The notes: generated by a model not told the origin, from the letters alone. Positions 8,007 through 17,289 are shown, counted from the stretch's first letter. The stretch: 64,000 nucleotides of DNA from Oceanobacter antarcticus (GCF_044962685.1 NZ_JBBKTX010000004.1:173909-237908), one strand, 5' to 3'. Program-made: numbers and translations.

Positions 8007-10447
8007 CAGCAGTCCTCGCCATTGGCAACGGCCTTGTCGAGCATATCGGTCTGAATCGCCATCACCGCCTTTAACACCCGTTCGGGCGTGGCCGGGGTGT
8101 CGAGGTCGGGGCTGAGCTGGTAGTTACTGAGACTGCTGATGGCATCACGCAGGGCCGACCAGACCGAAATCGCCAGCATAAACGGCGGTTCGCCCACGGC
8201 TTTGGAGTTGTAGACCGTGGCTTCGTTGTTGGCCTGCTCATAAAGGCTGACGTTGAATACCGGTGGTGTGTCACCAATCGCCGGAATCTTGTAGGTCGCC
8301 GGGGAGTTACTGAGCAAACGGCCATCGTTGTGCCACACCAGTTCTTCGGTGGTCAGCCAGCCCATGCCCTGAATAAAACCCCCTTCAATCTGGCCACGGT
8401 CGATGGCCGGGTTAATGCTGCGGCCAACGTCGTGGAGAATATCCACCCGGCACACCTTGTATTCACCGGTGAGGGTGTCGATCACCACCTCGGCAACTGC
8501 CGCGCCATTGGCGAAGTAAAAAAACGGCCGACCGGAAGCGCTGCTGCGGTCGTAATGGATTTTTGGCGTGCGGTAATAACCGGTAGCCGACAGCGAAATC
8601 CGGCCGACATAAGCGGCTTGTACCAGTTCGGCAAAGGAGGTGTTGTCGGTGTCGGTCTCACCCCAGAATACCCGCCCGTCGGCAAAACGAATGGCCTCTT
8701 CTGCTACCGATTTTTCCGCCGCCAGAAACCCGGTCAGCCGCTGTTTCAGGGTCAGGGCGGCATTCTGTGCCGCTTTGCCATTCAGGTCGGTTCCACTGGA
8801 GGCCGCCGTTGGTGAGGTGTTGGGCACCTTGTCGGTACGGGTAGCGGTGACCTGAATCACCTCGCTGCTGACCCCCAGGGTTTGCGCCACAATCTGCCCC
8901 ACTTTGGTATGCAGGCCCTGCCCCATCTCGGTGCCACCGTGGTTTACCTGAATCGAGCCATCGGTGTAGATATGAATCAGCGCTCCGGCCTGATTGAGAT
9001 GCTGCAAGGTGAAGGAAATACCGAATTTCACCGGTGTCAGAGCCAGGCCGCGTCTGAGAATCGGGCTGGCTTGATTCCACTGGTGAATCTCCGTACGACG
9101 CGCCCAGTAATCACTGCTGTGCTCCAGCTGTTCAATCATCTCCGGCAGGCTGTTGTGTTCCACCTGCTGATGGTAGGGCGTCACGGTGCGATCCGGGTTA
9201 TGCGTGCTGGTGCCGTACAGATTGAGTTTGCGGATGGTGAGCGGGTCCTGGCCAACGGTACGGGCAATGTCGTCCATCGCCCGTTCAATAATCATCATGC
9301 CCTGCGGGCCACCAAAGCCCCGATAGGCGGTATGCGACACCTGATGGGTAAAGGCGCGGTGGCCGTCTATCACCGCATGGGGCAAGTAGTAGGAGTTATC
9401 GGCGTGGAACATGGCGCGGTCCACAATGGCATCGGACAAATCCGGGGAGTTGCCGCAGTTACCAATAACCTCTATATCGGCCGCCAGAATCTGTCCTTGC
9501 GAGTCGATACCGATACGGTAACGGTTGGCAAACGGGTGCCGTTTGCCGGTCATCACCATATCGTCCTGACGCGGCAGACGCATTTTTACCGCCCGCCCGG
9601 TTTTTGCCGCCAGCAACGCCGCCAGACAGGCCCACTGCCCGGCCTGGCTTTCCTTGCCGCCAAAACCACCGCCCATACGGCGCATATCCACGGTAATACG
9701 GTTCAGTGGGACGTCCAGCACTTCCGCCACCAGCTTTTGCACTTCACTGGGATGCTGACTGGAGGTGTACACCAGCATGCCGCCGTCTTCGCCGGGTAAG
9801 GCCAGCGAAACCTGCCCTTCCAGATAAAAATGTTCCTGCCCACCGACCGCTTGTTCGGCTTCGAGAATATGCGCTGCCGCCGCCATACCGTCGGCAATAT
9901 TGCCCTTGATCATGCGATGACTGGGGCGCACCAGACGTGCTTGTGCCAGTGCCTCGCGAGGGTCGAGCAGGGGCGTGTGTGTTTCGTATTCAACAATGGC
10001 CCGTTGTGCTGCGCGGCGCGCCGCCAGTTCGGTGGTGGCGGCCACGACGGCAATACACTGGCCAAAAAACTTCACCTCGCTGGAGGTCATAATCGGGTCG
10101 CCGGGGAATACCGGACCAATATCCACGTGGCCGGTCAGTTCCTCCACCGTCATCACGGTTGCCACACCTGGGCTGTTGCTGACGGCGGTCAGATCCAGCC
10201 GGGTTATCTGTCCGGCGGCGATGCTGCTGCGAATCACGGCGGCATGCAGACAATTGGCGGGTTCTATCATGTCATCCACATAACGGGCGCTGCCGCTGAC
10301 ATGGCCAATGGCGCTTTCATGTGGCGACGGTTTGCCCAGCACAGCGCTGACAATATCCTGTCCGGCCAGGCCACTGTTGGCCAATGGTCCGGTTTCGGCC
10401 AGCCCCGTGTTGTGTTCGGGCAGGGTGACGTTACGCATAGTGGGCAA
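8006..10447 (-). CDS. xdhB: Xanthine dehydrogenase, molybdopterin-binding large subunit
   Basis: Carries the Mo-pterin active site that hydroxylates hypoxanthine and xanthine to urate. The 813-residue protein shows the aldehyde oxidase/XDH hammerhead domain (SGSARYVDDM at about 50-60), the cofactor loop RRMGGGFGGKESQ, TAYRGFGGPQ, GGTEMGQGLHTK, and near the C-terminus KAVGEPPFML, which supplies the catalytic glutamate. It overlaps the end of xdhA by 17 nt; an internal ATG at 10438 is an equally plausible start. The length (usual range 770-800) allows a short N-terminal extension. Confidence 0.95.
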   Translation of the reverse strand: MPTMRNVTLPEHNTGLAETGPLANSGLAGQDIVSAVLGKPSPHESAIGHVSGSARYVDDMIEPANCLHAAVIRSSIAAGQITRLDLTAVSNSPGVATVMTVEELTGHVDIGPVFPGDPIMTSSEVKFFGQCIAVVAATTELAARRAAQRAIVEYETHTPLLDPREALAQARLVRPSHRMIKGNIADGMAAAAHILEAEQAVGGQEHFYLEGQVSLALPGEDGGMLVYTSSQHPSEVQKLVAEVLDVPLNRITVDMRRMGGGFGGKESQAGQWACLAALLAAKTGRAVKMRLPRQDDMVMTGKRHPFANRYRIGIDSQGQILAADIEVIGNCGNSPDLSDAIVDRAMFHADNSYYLPHAVIDGHRAFTHQVSHTAYRGFGGPQGMMIIERAMDDIARTVGQDPLTIRKLNLYGTSTHNPDRTVTPYHQQVEHNSLPEMIEQLEHSSDYWARRTEIHQWNQASPILRRGLALTPVKFGISFTLQHLNQAGALIHIYTDGSIQVNHGGTEMGQGLHTKVGQIVAQTLGVSSEVIQVTATRTDKVPNTSPTAASSGTDLNGKAAQNAALTLKQRLTGFLAAEKSVAEEAIRFADGRVFWGETDTDNTSFAELVQAAYVGRISLSATGYYRTPKIHYDRSSASGRPFFYFANGAAVAEVVIDTLTGEYKVCRVDILHDVGRSINPAIDRGQIEGGFIQGMGWLTTEELVWHNDGRLLSNSPATYKIPAIGDTPPVFNVSLYEQANNEATVYNSKAVGEPPFMLAISVWSALRDAISSLSNYQLSPDLDTPATPERVLKAVMAIQTDMLDKAVANGEDC

Positions 10448-11972
10448 CCTCCAGTGTGGCGTGGGGCTGCTGGTATTCCAGTACCGCGCGGGCCAGCAGG
10501 TTCTGCACCAGCTGCAAGCGATAAGCAGCGCTGGCGCGGACGTCCGTCAGGGGGGTCAGGGTTTGTGCCAATACGGTTTGGGCGGCGCGAATACCGGCCA
10601 GCGTGGCGGGCTGGCCAATCAGCGCCTGTTCGGCAGCTTCAACACGCAAGGGTGTTGCCGCCACGCCACCAAACGCCAGCCGGGCAGCGGTGATGACGTC
10701 GTTTTCCACCTTGAACATCAGCGCTGCCAGCACGGCGGAAATATCGTCTTCAAAGCGTTTGGAAACCTTGAACACACAACGATGCCAATCGGTTTTATCA
10801 AGGGGAATTTCAATCTGGCTAATGACCCCACCCGCTGGCAAACAGGTCTGGCGGTAACCGCTAAAAAAATCCTTGATGGCAATCCGGCTGGCTCCGGCCG
10901 GGCTGTGAACATGCACAATGGCATCCAGCGCCAGCAACACCGGCGGTGTATCACCAATAGGAGAAGCATTGGCGACGTTGCCCGCCATGGTGCCCTGATT
11001 ACGCACCTGCAGCGCCCCCAGCCGTTCCATCATGCGGGCGAATTCCGGCAGATGCTGTTTGAGGGTGTCCATAACCGCGCTGTAGCTGACACCGGCACCG
11101 ATCATCAGGCGGCTGTTGCTGACCTGAATATGCTGCAACTCCGCCACCTGGCCGGTGTAAATCAGCACATCCAGCGGCTTTAGCTGCTGGGTATATTCCA
11201 GCGCCAGATCAGTGCCCCCGGCCACCAGACGGCCATGAGGATACTGGCAACGCAGGTCGAGCAGTTGCTGCAGGGTTTGCGGCACAAAAAAGTGCCGATC
11301 CCCCTGATTCAGAGAACCCGTATCGGTGGCGCTGGCCAGATCCCGCAGCTGCTGCCAGGTTTGCGCTTCCTGGTGATTGAAGTGGTCATTGGCATGATCG
11401 TTAGCGGCTGCGGCCAGTACATGGCCTGCGGCTTCAATAATCGGCCGATAACCGGTACAACGACAGAGGTTGCCACCCAGTGCCAGATCAATGTCATGGC
11501 GGGTGTGGGCATCGGGGTTGGCCGGATCACATGCGTTAACGGCAGTAACCGGTGTACTGTTCTTGCTGAGTGCAAACAGCGACATCACAAAACCGGGGGT
11601 ACAGAAACCACATTGTGAACCGTGGCAATCCACCATGGCTTGTTGGGCAGGATGTAATGGCTGTCCCGGCGCTTTCAGGGCTTCTATTGTGATCAGCTGT
11701 TTACCATGCAAACTGCCCACAAAGGTGATGCAGCTGTTAACACTTTTATAGGTCAGCTTGCCTGTAACAGAACCCTCTGGAGAGCCGTCAGCAGAGCCCT
11801 CGACAGAGGAAGGTTCAGCCACCACCACGGTGCAGGCACCACAGTCGCCAGATGCACAACCTTCCTTGGTGCCTCGTTGCACTTCGACAGTGCGCAGGTA
11901 CTCCAGAATGGTCAGGTCTGGAGCAAGATCATCTACTTCGCGTAACTGATCATTGAATAAAAAGCGAATCAA
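10431..11972 (-). CDS. xdhA: Xanthine dehydrogenase, 2Fe-2S/FAD small subunit
   Basis: Electron-transfer subunit of XDH. The N-terminal plant-type ferredoxin carries CASGDCGACT (C39, C44, C47); a second [2Fe-2S] helical domain carries QCGFCTPGF and GNLCRCTGYRPI; residues from ~200 form the FAD-binding CO-dehydrogenase-type flavoprotein domain (LVAGGTDLAL, GALQVRNQGTMAGNVANASP, IGDTPP). The 513 residues fit the family. Odd: just after C47 a low-complexity insert (VEGS-ADGS-PEGS, residues 57-68) interrupts the first cluster domain, made of three 12-bp repeats. First gene of the operon; promoter candidates lie at 12097-12127. Confidence 0.95.
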   Translation of the reverse strand: MIRFLFNDQLREVDDLAPDLTILEYLRTVEVQRGTKEGCASGDCGACTVVVAEPSSVEGSADGSPEGSVTGKLTYKSVNSCITFVGSLHGKQLITIEALKAPGQPLHPAQQAMVDCHGSQCGFCTPGFVMSLFALSKNSTPVTAVNACDPANPDAHTRHDIDLALGGNLCRCTGYRPIIEAAGHVLAAAANDHANDHFNHQEAQTWQQLRDLASATDTGSLNQGDRHFFVPQTLQQLLDLRCQYPHGRLVAGGTDLALEYTQQLKPLDVLIYTGQVAELQHIQVSNSRLMIGAGVSYSAVMDTLKQHLPEFARMMERLGALQVRNQGTMAGNVANASPIGDTPPVLLALDAIVHVHSPAGASRIAIKDFFSGYRQTCLPAGGVISQIEIPLDKTDWHRCVFKVSKRFEDDISAVLAALMFKVENDVITAARLAFGGVAATPLRVEAAEQALIGQPATLAGIRAAQTVLAQTLTPLTDVRASAAYRLQLVQNLLARAVLEYQQPHATLEVAHYA

Positions 11973-12096
11973 TGTTGCTTCCTCCGATTAGCTACTTATA
12001 TCGGCAACTAATTCATAACCTAATGATTTTTAAGGGAATTTAAAGTTACAACAGCGTTTTCCCCGAATTTTATGGTGGTTTTCCTGAGGCTGGCTC

Positions 12097-12127
12097 TGAA
12101 GCCCCGCAAAACCTGACCGATCGGTCA
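12097..12127 (-). promoter_or_regulatory. Operator plus sigma-54-like promoter facing xdhA
   Basis: TGACCGATCGGTCA (12114-12127) is a perfect 14-bp palindrome of the RutR type. On the minus strand its right arm runs into GGTCAGGTTTTGC, with GG (complement of 12117-12118) and GC (complement of 12106-12107) nine bases apart, one short of the ideal ten for a -24/-12 promoter. It closely resembles the plus-strand elements at 36251-36267 and 12185-12201. Remaining intergenic sequence (11973-12096) is AT-rich with a GGAGG ribosome site just before xdhA. Confidence 0.5.
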
Positions 12128-12177
12128 TGTAAAGCATTTACTATACCAGTCACTCTGACGGCTTAACAAAAAAATTC

Positions 12178-12201
12178 TGACCAGTTGGCCAGCTTTTTGC
12201 T
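12178..12201 (+). promoter_or_regulatory. Operator overlapping a sigma-54-type promoter for the purine ABC operon
   Basis: TGACCAGTTGGCCA (12178-12191) is a near-perfect inverted repeat. Its right arm contributes the GG (12187-12188) of TTGGCCAGCTTTTTGCT, in which GG and GC (12199-12200) are separated by exactly ten bases, as in RpoN promoters (consensus TTGGCACG-N4-TTGCT). Transcription would start near 12211, about 65 bases before the GTG at 12276. A repressor bound here would block RpoN directly. Confidence 0.6.
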
Positions 12202-12275
12202 CACTGGGTTAAGATCCATAACAATACTGCAACCGGGAGGTCAACCCCGGAACCTTCAGCAGAGAGGAACAGCCC

Positions 12276-13838
12276 GTGCCCAATCAACCTGTACCACCCA
12301 GGCTCAGCCTGCGTGGCATCACCAAACAGTACCCTGGCTGTTTGGCCAATGACGATGTTCACCTGGCTATCGCCCCAGCCGAAATTCATGCCCTGCTGGG
12401 TGAAAATGGCGCTGGCAAAAGTACCCTGATGAAGGTGATCTATGGTCTGGTGAAGCCAGACAAAGGCGAACTGCTGTGGGATGGCCTGCCACTGGAAGTA
12501 AAAGACCCCGCGCACGCTCGCAAGATGGGCATTGGTATGGTGTTCCAGCATTTTTCGCTGTTCGATACCCTCACCGTCACCGAAAACATCGCCCTGGCAC
12601 TGGGTGATGAAGCGGGCGAGCTGGGGCCGCTGGCGGAAAAAATCCGTACAGTGTCAGAAAAATACGGCATGGCGATTAACCCCGAGCGCGAGATTCATAC
12701 CCTGTCGGTGGGCGAACGCCAGCGGGTCGAAATCGTCCGTTGTCTGGTGCAGGACATCAAACTGCTGATTCTCGACGAACCCACCTCGGTACTGACTCCG
12801 CAAGAAGTCGATACCCTGTTTATCACCCTGCGCAAGCTGGCCAGCGAAGGCTGTTCCATTCTGTTTATCAGCCACAAACTCAACGAAGTCAAAGCTCTGT
12901 GCCACAAGGCCACGGTGCTGCGTGGCGGGCGCGTGTCCGGTGCCTGTATTCCCGCCGAGCAAGACACCACCAGCATGGCCAAAATGATGGTCGGTGACGA
13001 TACTCCGGTCAGCACCACCTACCCCAAAGTACTTGGCAGCGAGCCGGTGCTGGAAGTACAACAACTGAGCCTGCGCAGCCATGATCCGTTTGGTGTGCAT
13101 CTGAACAATCTCAACCTGACAGTACATAGCGGTGAAATCGTCGGTATTGCCGGGGTCGCCGGTAACGGTCAGGAAGAACTGCTGGCCAGTCTCAGCGGCG
13201 AAACACGTTGCCCTGCGGGTACACTGGCTTTTAATGGTGTCGACGTCGCCAACCTGCCGCCGGATCAGCGCCGTGCACTGGGGCTGGGTTTTGTACCGGA
13301 AGAGCGCCTCGGTCGTGGTGCCGTACCGGAAATGAGTCTGACCGAAAACGCCCTGCTCACTGGCTTCCTCACCGGACTGGTGGAGAAAGGTATGGTGAAC
13401 TGGCGCAAGACAGAAGCCTTCGCCGACAAAATTATTCAGGACTACAAGGTCAAAACTGCCGGGCGTCATGCCCAGGCTGACAGCCTCTCTGGTGGCAACC
13501 TGCAAAAATTCATTATCGGTCGGGAAATTCTCCAAAACCCGAAAATTCTGATTGCCGCTCATCCTACCTGGGGCGTTGACATCGGTGCCGCGACAGCGAT
13601 TCATAAAGCGCTGATTACCCTGCGTGATCAGGGGGCTGCCATTCTGGTGGTATCGGAAGACATCGACGAATTATTTCTGATTTCCGACCGCATCGGTGCC
13701 ATTTGTGATGGCGCGTTATCGCCGGTCAAACCGACACCACAATCTTCCATTGAAGAGCTGGGCCGCATGATGGCAGGTGACTTCAGTACCCCCACCAGCC
13801 CGCCGCCGACTAAAACCCCTCAGGGAGAAGAGGCATGA
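12276..13838 (+). CDS. Purine/nucleoside ABC transporter, duplicated ATP-binding protein
   Basis: Energises a BMP-family importer (YufO/NupO type). The 520-residue protein has two ABC domains. The first has Walker A GENGAGKST, signature LSVGERQRVEI and Walker B LLILDEPTS. The second has GVAGNGQEELL in place of a canonical P-loop, signature LSGGNLQK, and a degenerate Walker B (ILIAAHPTWGVD), as is usual for this family. The start is GTG with GAGAGGAAC upstream; no better ATG precedes the conserved PRLSLRGITKQYPG. It overlaps the permease gene by 4 nt. Proximity to xdhA and 8-oxoguanine deaminase points to purine bases or nucleosides as substrate (inference). Confidence 0.9.
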   Translation: MPNQPVPPRLSLRGITKQYPGCLANDDVHLAIAPAEIHALLGENGAGKSTLMKVIYGLVKPDKGELLWDGLPLEVKDPAHARKMGIGMVFQHFSLFDTLTVTENIALALGDEAGELGPLAEKIRTVSEKYGMAINPEREIHTLSVGERQRVEIVRCLVQDIKLLILDEPTSVLTPQEVDTLFITLRKLASEGCSILFISHKLNEVKALCHKATVLRGGRVSGACIPAEQDTTSMAKMMVGDDTPVSTTYPKVLGSEPVLEVQQLSLRSHDPFGVHLNNLNLTVHSGEIVGIAGVAGNGQEELLASLSGETRCPAGTLAFNGVDVANLPPDQRRALGLGFVPEERLGRGAVPEMSLTENALLTGFLTGLVEKGMVNWRKTEAFADKIIQDYKVKTAGRHAQADSLSGGNLQKFIIGREILQNPKILIAAHPTWGVDIGAATAIHKALITLRDQGAAILVVSEDIDELFLISDRIGAICDGALSPVKPTPQSSIEELGRMMAGDFSTPTSPPPTKTPQGEEA

Positions 13839-14950
13839 TCAAACTGGAACCTCGGGGCGAGCGCTCCAAACTCATGGCCTACCTGTCGCCAGTACTGGCG
13901 GCGCTGCTGACCCTGCTCACTGGCGTAATACTGTTCACCCTGCTGGGGGTCGACCCCTGGGAGGCACTGGTCACCATTCTCTACGTGCCCATCTCGGATA
14001 CCTATGGCATTGCCGAACTGTGCGTCAAAGCCACCCCCATTCTGCTCTGTGCCATTGGATTGTCGGTGGTGTTCAAGGCGCAAATCTGGAACATCGGTGC
14101 CGAAGGTCAACTGCTAATGGGCGGCCTGTTTGGCAGCTATATGGCGCTGCAACTGATCGAGGTGGAATCCAGCTGGGTACTCCCCATGGTGCTGTTATTT
14201 GGCGCCATCGGCGGTGTGTTCTGGGCCGGGATTGCCGCGCTGTTAAAGGTTCGCTTCAACACCAACGAAATCCTTACCACCATTATGATGAATTACATCG
14301 CCCTTAATATTCTGTTGTGGGCAGTACACGGGCCATTAAAAGACCCGGACGGATTTAACTTTCCGGAATCCGCCATGTTTTCGGATTTCTCGCTCCTGCC
14401 TATCCTGATTGAAGACACTCGCATTCACTTTGGTCTGGCCTTGGCCCTGCTCGCCGTCGTCGCGGTATGGGTATTGATGAGCCGCAGTTTTTACGGTTTC
14501 CAGATCAAGGTGATGGGGCTCGATGCCAGCGCTGCGCGGCTGTCCGGCTTCAAGGAAAAACGCCTGGTGTACTTTGCCCTGATGCTCAGTGGCGCACTGG
14601 CCGGACTGGCCGGAGTGAGTGAGGTGGCTGGACCGATTGGTCAGCTGATTCCGAACATTTCCCCGGGGTACGGTTATGCCGCCATCATTGTGGCCTTCCT
14701 CGGGCGTTTGCATCCAGTCGGTATCGTGCTGGCGACCTTACTGATGGCGCTGCTGTACATGGGCGGTGAAATGGCCCAGATAAGCCTCGGCTTGCCACTG
14801 GCATTAACCGGACTGTTCCAGGGCATGCTGCTGTTTTATCTGCTCGCCTGCGACGTTCTGATTGGCTTCCGTATTCGCTGGGTCAGCCGTAAACCCGGCA
14901 CCCCATCCACCCGTACAATGTCTGCCAGCGCCACCAATACACAGGGATAA
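13835..14950 (+). CDS. Purine/nucleoside ABC transporter permease 1
   Basis: Inner-membrane permease of the BPD_transp_2 family (YufP/NupP-like), 371 residues with 8-10 hydrophobic segments. Family blocks visible: IWNIGAEGQLLMGGLFG, FNTNEILTTIMMNYIALN, GLDASAARLSGF and GYGYAAIIVAFLGRLHP. The start ATG at 13835 overlaps the ATPase stop (ATGA-type), indicating coupling. Forms a heterodimer with the product of the next gene. Confidence 0.9.
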   Translation: MIKLEPRGERSKLMAYLSPVLAALLTLLTGVILFTLLGVDPWEALVTILYVPISDTYGIAELCVKATPILLCAIGLSVVFKAQIWNIGAEGQLLMGGLFGSYMALQLIEVESSWVLPMVLLFGAIGGVFWAGIAALLKVRFNTNEILTTIMMNYIALNILLWAVHGPLKDPDGFNFPESAMFSDFSLLPILIEDTRIHFGLALALLAVVAVWVLMSRSFYGFQIKVMGLDASAARLSGFKEKRLVYFALMLSGALAGLAGVSEVAGPIGQLIPNISPGYGYAAIIVAFLGRLHPVGIVLATLLMALLYMGGEMAQISLGLPLALTGLFQGMLLFYLLACDVLIGFRIRWVSRKPGTPSTRTMSASATNTQG

Positions 14951-14954
14951 AACC

Positions 14955-15881
14955 ATGGATATCGATCTGATTACCAACATACTTTACGCCATGGTACGTA
15001 CCGGCACACCGCTGCTGATTGTGGCACTGGGCGAACTGATTTGTGAAAAAAGCGGCGTCCTTAACCTCGGCCAGGAAGGCATGATGCTGATGGGCGCCGT
15101 GGTGGGTTTTGTGGTGGCGTTGCTGTCTGGCAGCCTGATACTGGGCTTTGTACTGGCGATTGTGGCCGGCATACTGATGTCGCTGATCTTTGCCGCCATT
15201 ACCATGGAACTGAGCGCCAATCAGGTGGCTACCGGCTTGGCATTAACCATTTTCGGCACCGGTCTGTCGGCCTTTATCGGTGCGGATTTTGTTGGCAAGC
15301 CGATCGAAGGCCTCGATCCAATTTTTATTCCGCTACTGACCGATCTGCCACTGATTGGCCGCATGATTTTTGGTCAGGATCTGATTGTCTATCTGTCGTT
15401 TGTGCTGTTTGGTGGTGTCTACTGGTTTATCAAATATTCCCGCCCTGGCCTGATTTTAAAAGCCGTGGGTGAAAACCCCCACTCCGCCAACGCCATTGGC
15501 CTGCCGGTGCTCAAGACCCGTTATCTGGCCATTATGTTTGGTGGTGCCATGGCCGGTCTGGCGGGCAGCTATCTGTCACTGGCCTACACCCCGCTGTGGG
15601 CAGAAAACATGAGCGCCGGACGCGGCTGGATTGCGCTGGCACTGGTGGTGTTCGCCAGCTGGAAAGCCGAACGGGTGTTACTGGGAGCCTGGCTGTTTGG
15701 CCTTGCCAGCATTCTGCATCTGGTTTTTCAGGGGCTCGGTTTTGCCGTATCCCCCAACCTGCTGGCGATTCTGCCATATCTGGCCACGGTGGTGGTGCTG
15801 GTGATTCTGTCCAGCAACCAGAGCCGCAGCCGCCTTGTCGCGCCGATGTCCCTCGGCAAAGCCTTCTACGCAAAAAGTTAA
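14955..15881 (+). CDS. Purine/nucleoside ABC transporter permease 2
   Basis: Second permease (YufQ/NupQ-like), 308 residues. ATG at 14955 was chosen because AGGG lies 8 bases upstream and the family start (MDIDLITNILYAMVRTGTP) fits; in-frame extension further 5' would overlap permease 1. Typical motifs: VLNLGQEGMMLMGAVVGF, ELSANQVATGLALTIFGTGL, and GENPHSANAIGLPVL. Nine or so hydrophobic helices. It is followed two bases after its stop by the deaminase start. Confidence 0.9.
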   Translation: MDIDLITNILYAMVRTGTPLLIVALGELICEKSGVLNLGQEGMMLMGAVVGFVVALLSGSLILGFVLAIVAGILMSLIFAAITMELSANQVATGLALTIFGTGLSAFIGADFVGKPIEGLDPIFIPLLTDLPLIGRMIFGQDLIVYLSFVLFGGVYWFIKYSRPGLILKAVGENPHSANAIGLPVLKTRYLAIMFGGAMAGLAGSYLSLAYTPLWAENMSAGRGWIALALVVFASWKAERVLLGAWLFGLASILHLVFQGLGFAVSPNLLAILPYLATVVVLVILSSNQSRSRLVAPMSLGKAFYAKS

Positions 15882-15882
15882 T

Positions 15883-17259
15883 ATGACCATGAACAGCATC
15901 ACTGCAAGCGCAAGACTGTGGATCGCCAACCCGCTGGCGATTCATACCAACGCTGACGAAGACGCCCGTGGCGGACTGGTGATCCAGTCCGGCAAAATCG
16001 TCGAAGTCGTGGCGGCCGGGCAACAGCCCATCCACTTTGACCAGCAATTCGACGCCAGCCGCCATGTGCTGATTCCGGGCCTGATCAACACCCATCACCA
16101 CTTTTACCAGACCCTTACCCGTGCCCTGCCAGCCGCGCTCAACAAGGAACTGTTCCCCTGGCTGCAAACCCTGTATCCGGTATGGGCCGGGCTCGAACCC
16201 GACATGCTCCATCAGGCCACCCGACTGGCCCTGACCGAGCTGCTGTTGTCCGGTTGCACCGCCGCCGCCGACCACCATTATCTGTTCCCGCAAACCCTCA
16301 CCGACGCTATTGATATACAAGCCGATGCCGCCAGGGAAGTTGGCTTGCGAGTCACACTGACCCGTGGCTCCATGAGCCTCGGCCAGGACGACGGCGGCTT
16401 GCCACCACAGCATGTAGTACAAAGCGAAGCGACCATTCTGGCCGACAGCGAACGTCTGATCAGCCGTTACCACGACGCCTCCGAAGGCTCCATGGTGCAA
16501 GTGGCATTGGCCCCCTGCTCGCCGTTTTCGGTCACCCGCGACATCATGCTTGCCAGCGCCGAATTGGCCGCCAAACATCAGGTACGACTGCACACCCATC
16601 TGGCAGAAACCCTCGACGAAGAAGCCTTCTGCCAAAAAATGTTTGGCCTGCGCACCGTGGATTACCTCGACAGCGTCAACTGGCTGCACAACCGCACTTG
16701 GCTGGCCCACGGCATCCACTTCGACGCCAATGAAATCCTCCGTCTGGGTGCCGCCGGTGTGGGCATCTGCCACTGCCCAACTTCCAACATGATGCTGGCC
16801 TCCGGTATCTGCCCGGTCAAAGACCTCGAAGCCGCTGGCAGCCCGGTAGGGATCGGAGTTGACGGCTCCGCCTCTAACGACTGCTCGAATCTGATTCAGG
16901 AAACGCGTCAGGCCATGTACCTGCAACGGCTCAAATACGGCTCCTCCAGCGTCACCCACCAGGACGCCCTGCGCTGGGCAACCCAGGGCTCCGCCCGTGT
17001 ACTCGGCCGCGACGACATCGGCACCCTCGCCGTTGGCAAACAAGCCGACCTGGCTTTGTTCAACCTCGACGAACTGCGCTTCTCCGGCAGCCACGACCCA
17101 CTCGCCGCCCTGCTGTTATGCGGAGCCCACCAAGCCGACTACGTGATGGTGGCCGGACACTGGAAAGTGGAAAAAGGCGAAGTAGCAGGAGTTGATATTG
17201 GTGCACTGCGCAACAGCCATCAGCAAGCCGCGAACAGGCTGGCAGCAAAAACAAACTGA
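15883..17259 (+). CDS. 8-oxoguanine deaminase
   Basis: Amidohydrolase converting 8-oxoguanine to urate and ammonia, so oxidised guanine can enter the pathway at PuuD (reaction established for this subgroup, e.g. Pseudomonas Pa0142). The 458-residue protein has GLINTHHHFYQTLTRA (H71, H73 region), FPWLQTLYPVWAGL, GCTAAADHHYLFP, RGSMSLGQDDGG, LHTHLAETLDEE, LAHGIHFDANE and VGIGVDGSASND; the YPVWAGL and RGSMSLG blocks distinguish 8-oxoguanine deaminases from chlorohydrolases and SAH deaminases. Start ATG 15883, two bases after the permease stop. Its position as last gene of the ABC operon suggests the importer brings in oxidised purines or nucleosides. Confidence 0.88.
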   Translation: MTMNSITASARLWIANPLAIHTNADEDARGGLVIQSGKIVEVVAAGQQPIHFDQQFDASRHVLIPGLINTHHHFYQTLTRALPAALNKELFPWLQTLYPVWAGLEPDMLHQATRLALTELLLSGCTAAADHHYLFPQTLTDAIDIQADAAREVGLRVTLTRGSMSLGQDDGGLPPQHVVQSEATILADSERLISRYHDASEGSMVQVALAPCSPFSVTRDIMLASAELAAKHQVRLHTHLAETLDEEAFCQKMFGLRTVDYLDSVNWLHNRTWLAHGIHFDANEILRLGAAGVGICHCPTSNMMLASGICPVKDLEAAGSPVGIGVDGSASNDCSNLIQETRQAMYLQRLKYGSSSVTHQDALRWATQGSARVLGRDDIGTLAVGKQADLALFNLDELRFSGSHDPLAALLLCGAHQADYVMVAGHWKVEKGEVAGVDIGALRNSHQQAANRLAAKTN

Positions 17260-17270
17260 TCCGCCGCCGT

Positions 17271-17289
17271 AGGGACGGGCTCCGTCCCT
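17271..17289 (+). terminator. Hairpin after the ABC-deaminase operon
   Basis: AGGGACGG-GCT-CCGTCCCT forms an 8 bp stem 11 bases after the deaminase stop. No T-run follows; the right arm is the seed of the adjacent 34-bp tandem repeat. Confidence 0.4.

Noticed and set aside
15532..17094. 520-codon minus-strand frame opposite the 8-oxoguanine deaminase gene
   Set aside because: Antisense to a well-conserved amidohydrolase; Gly/Gln-rich shadow typical of GC-rich coding DNA.
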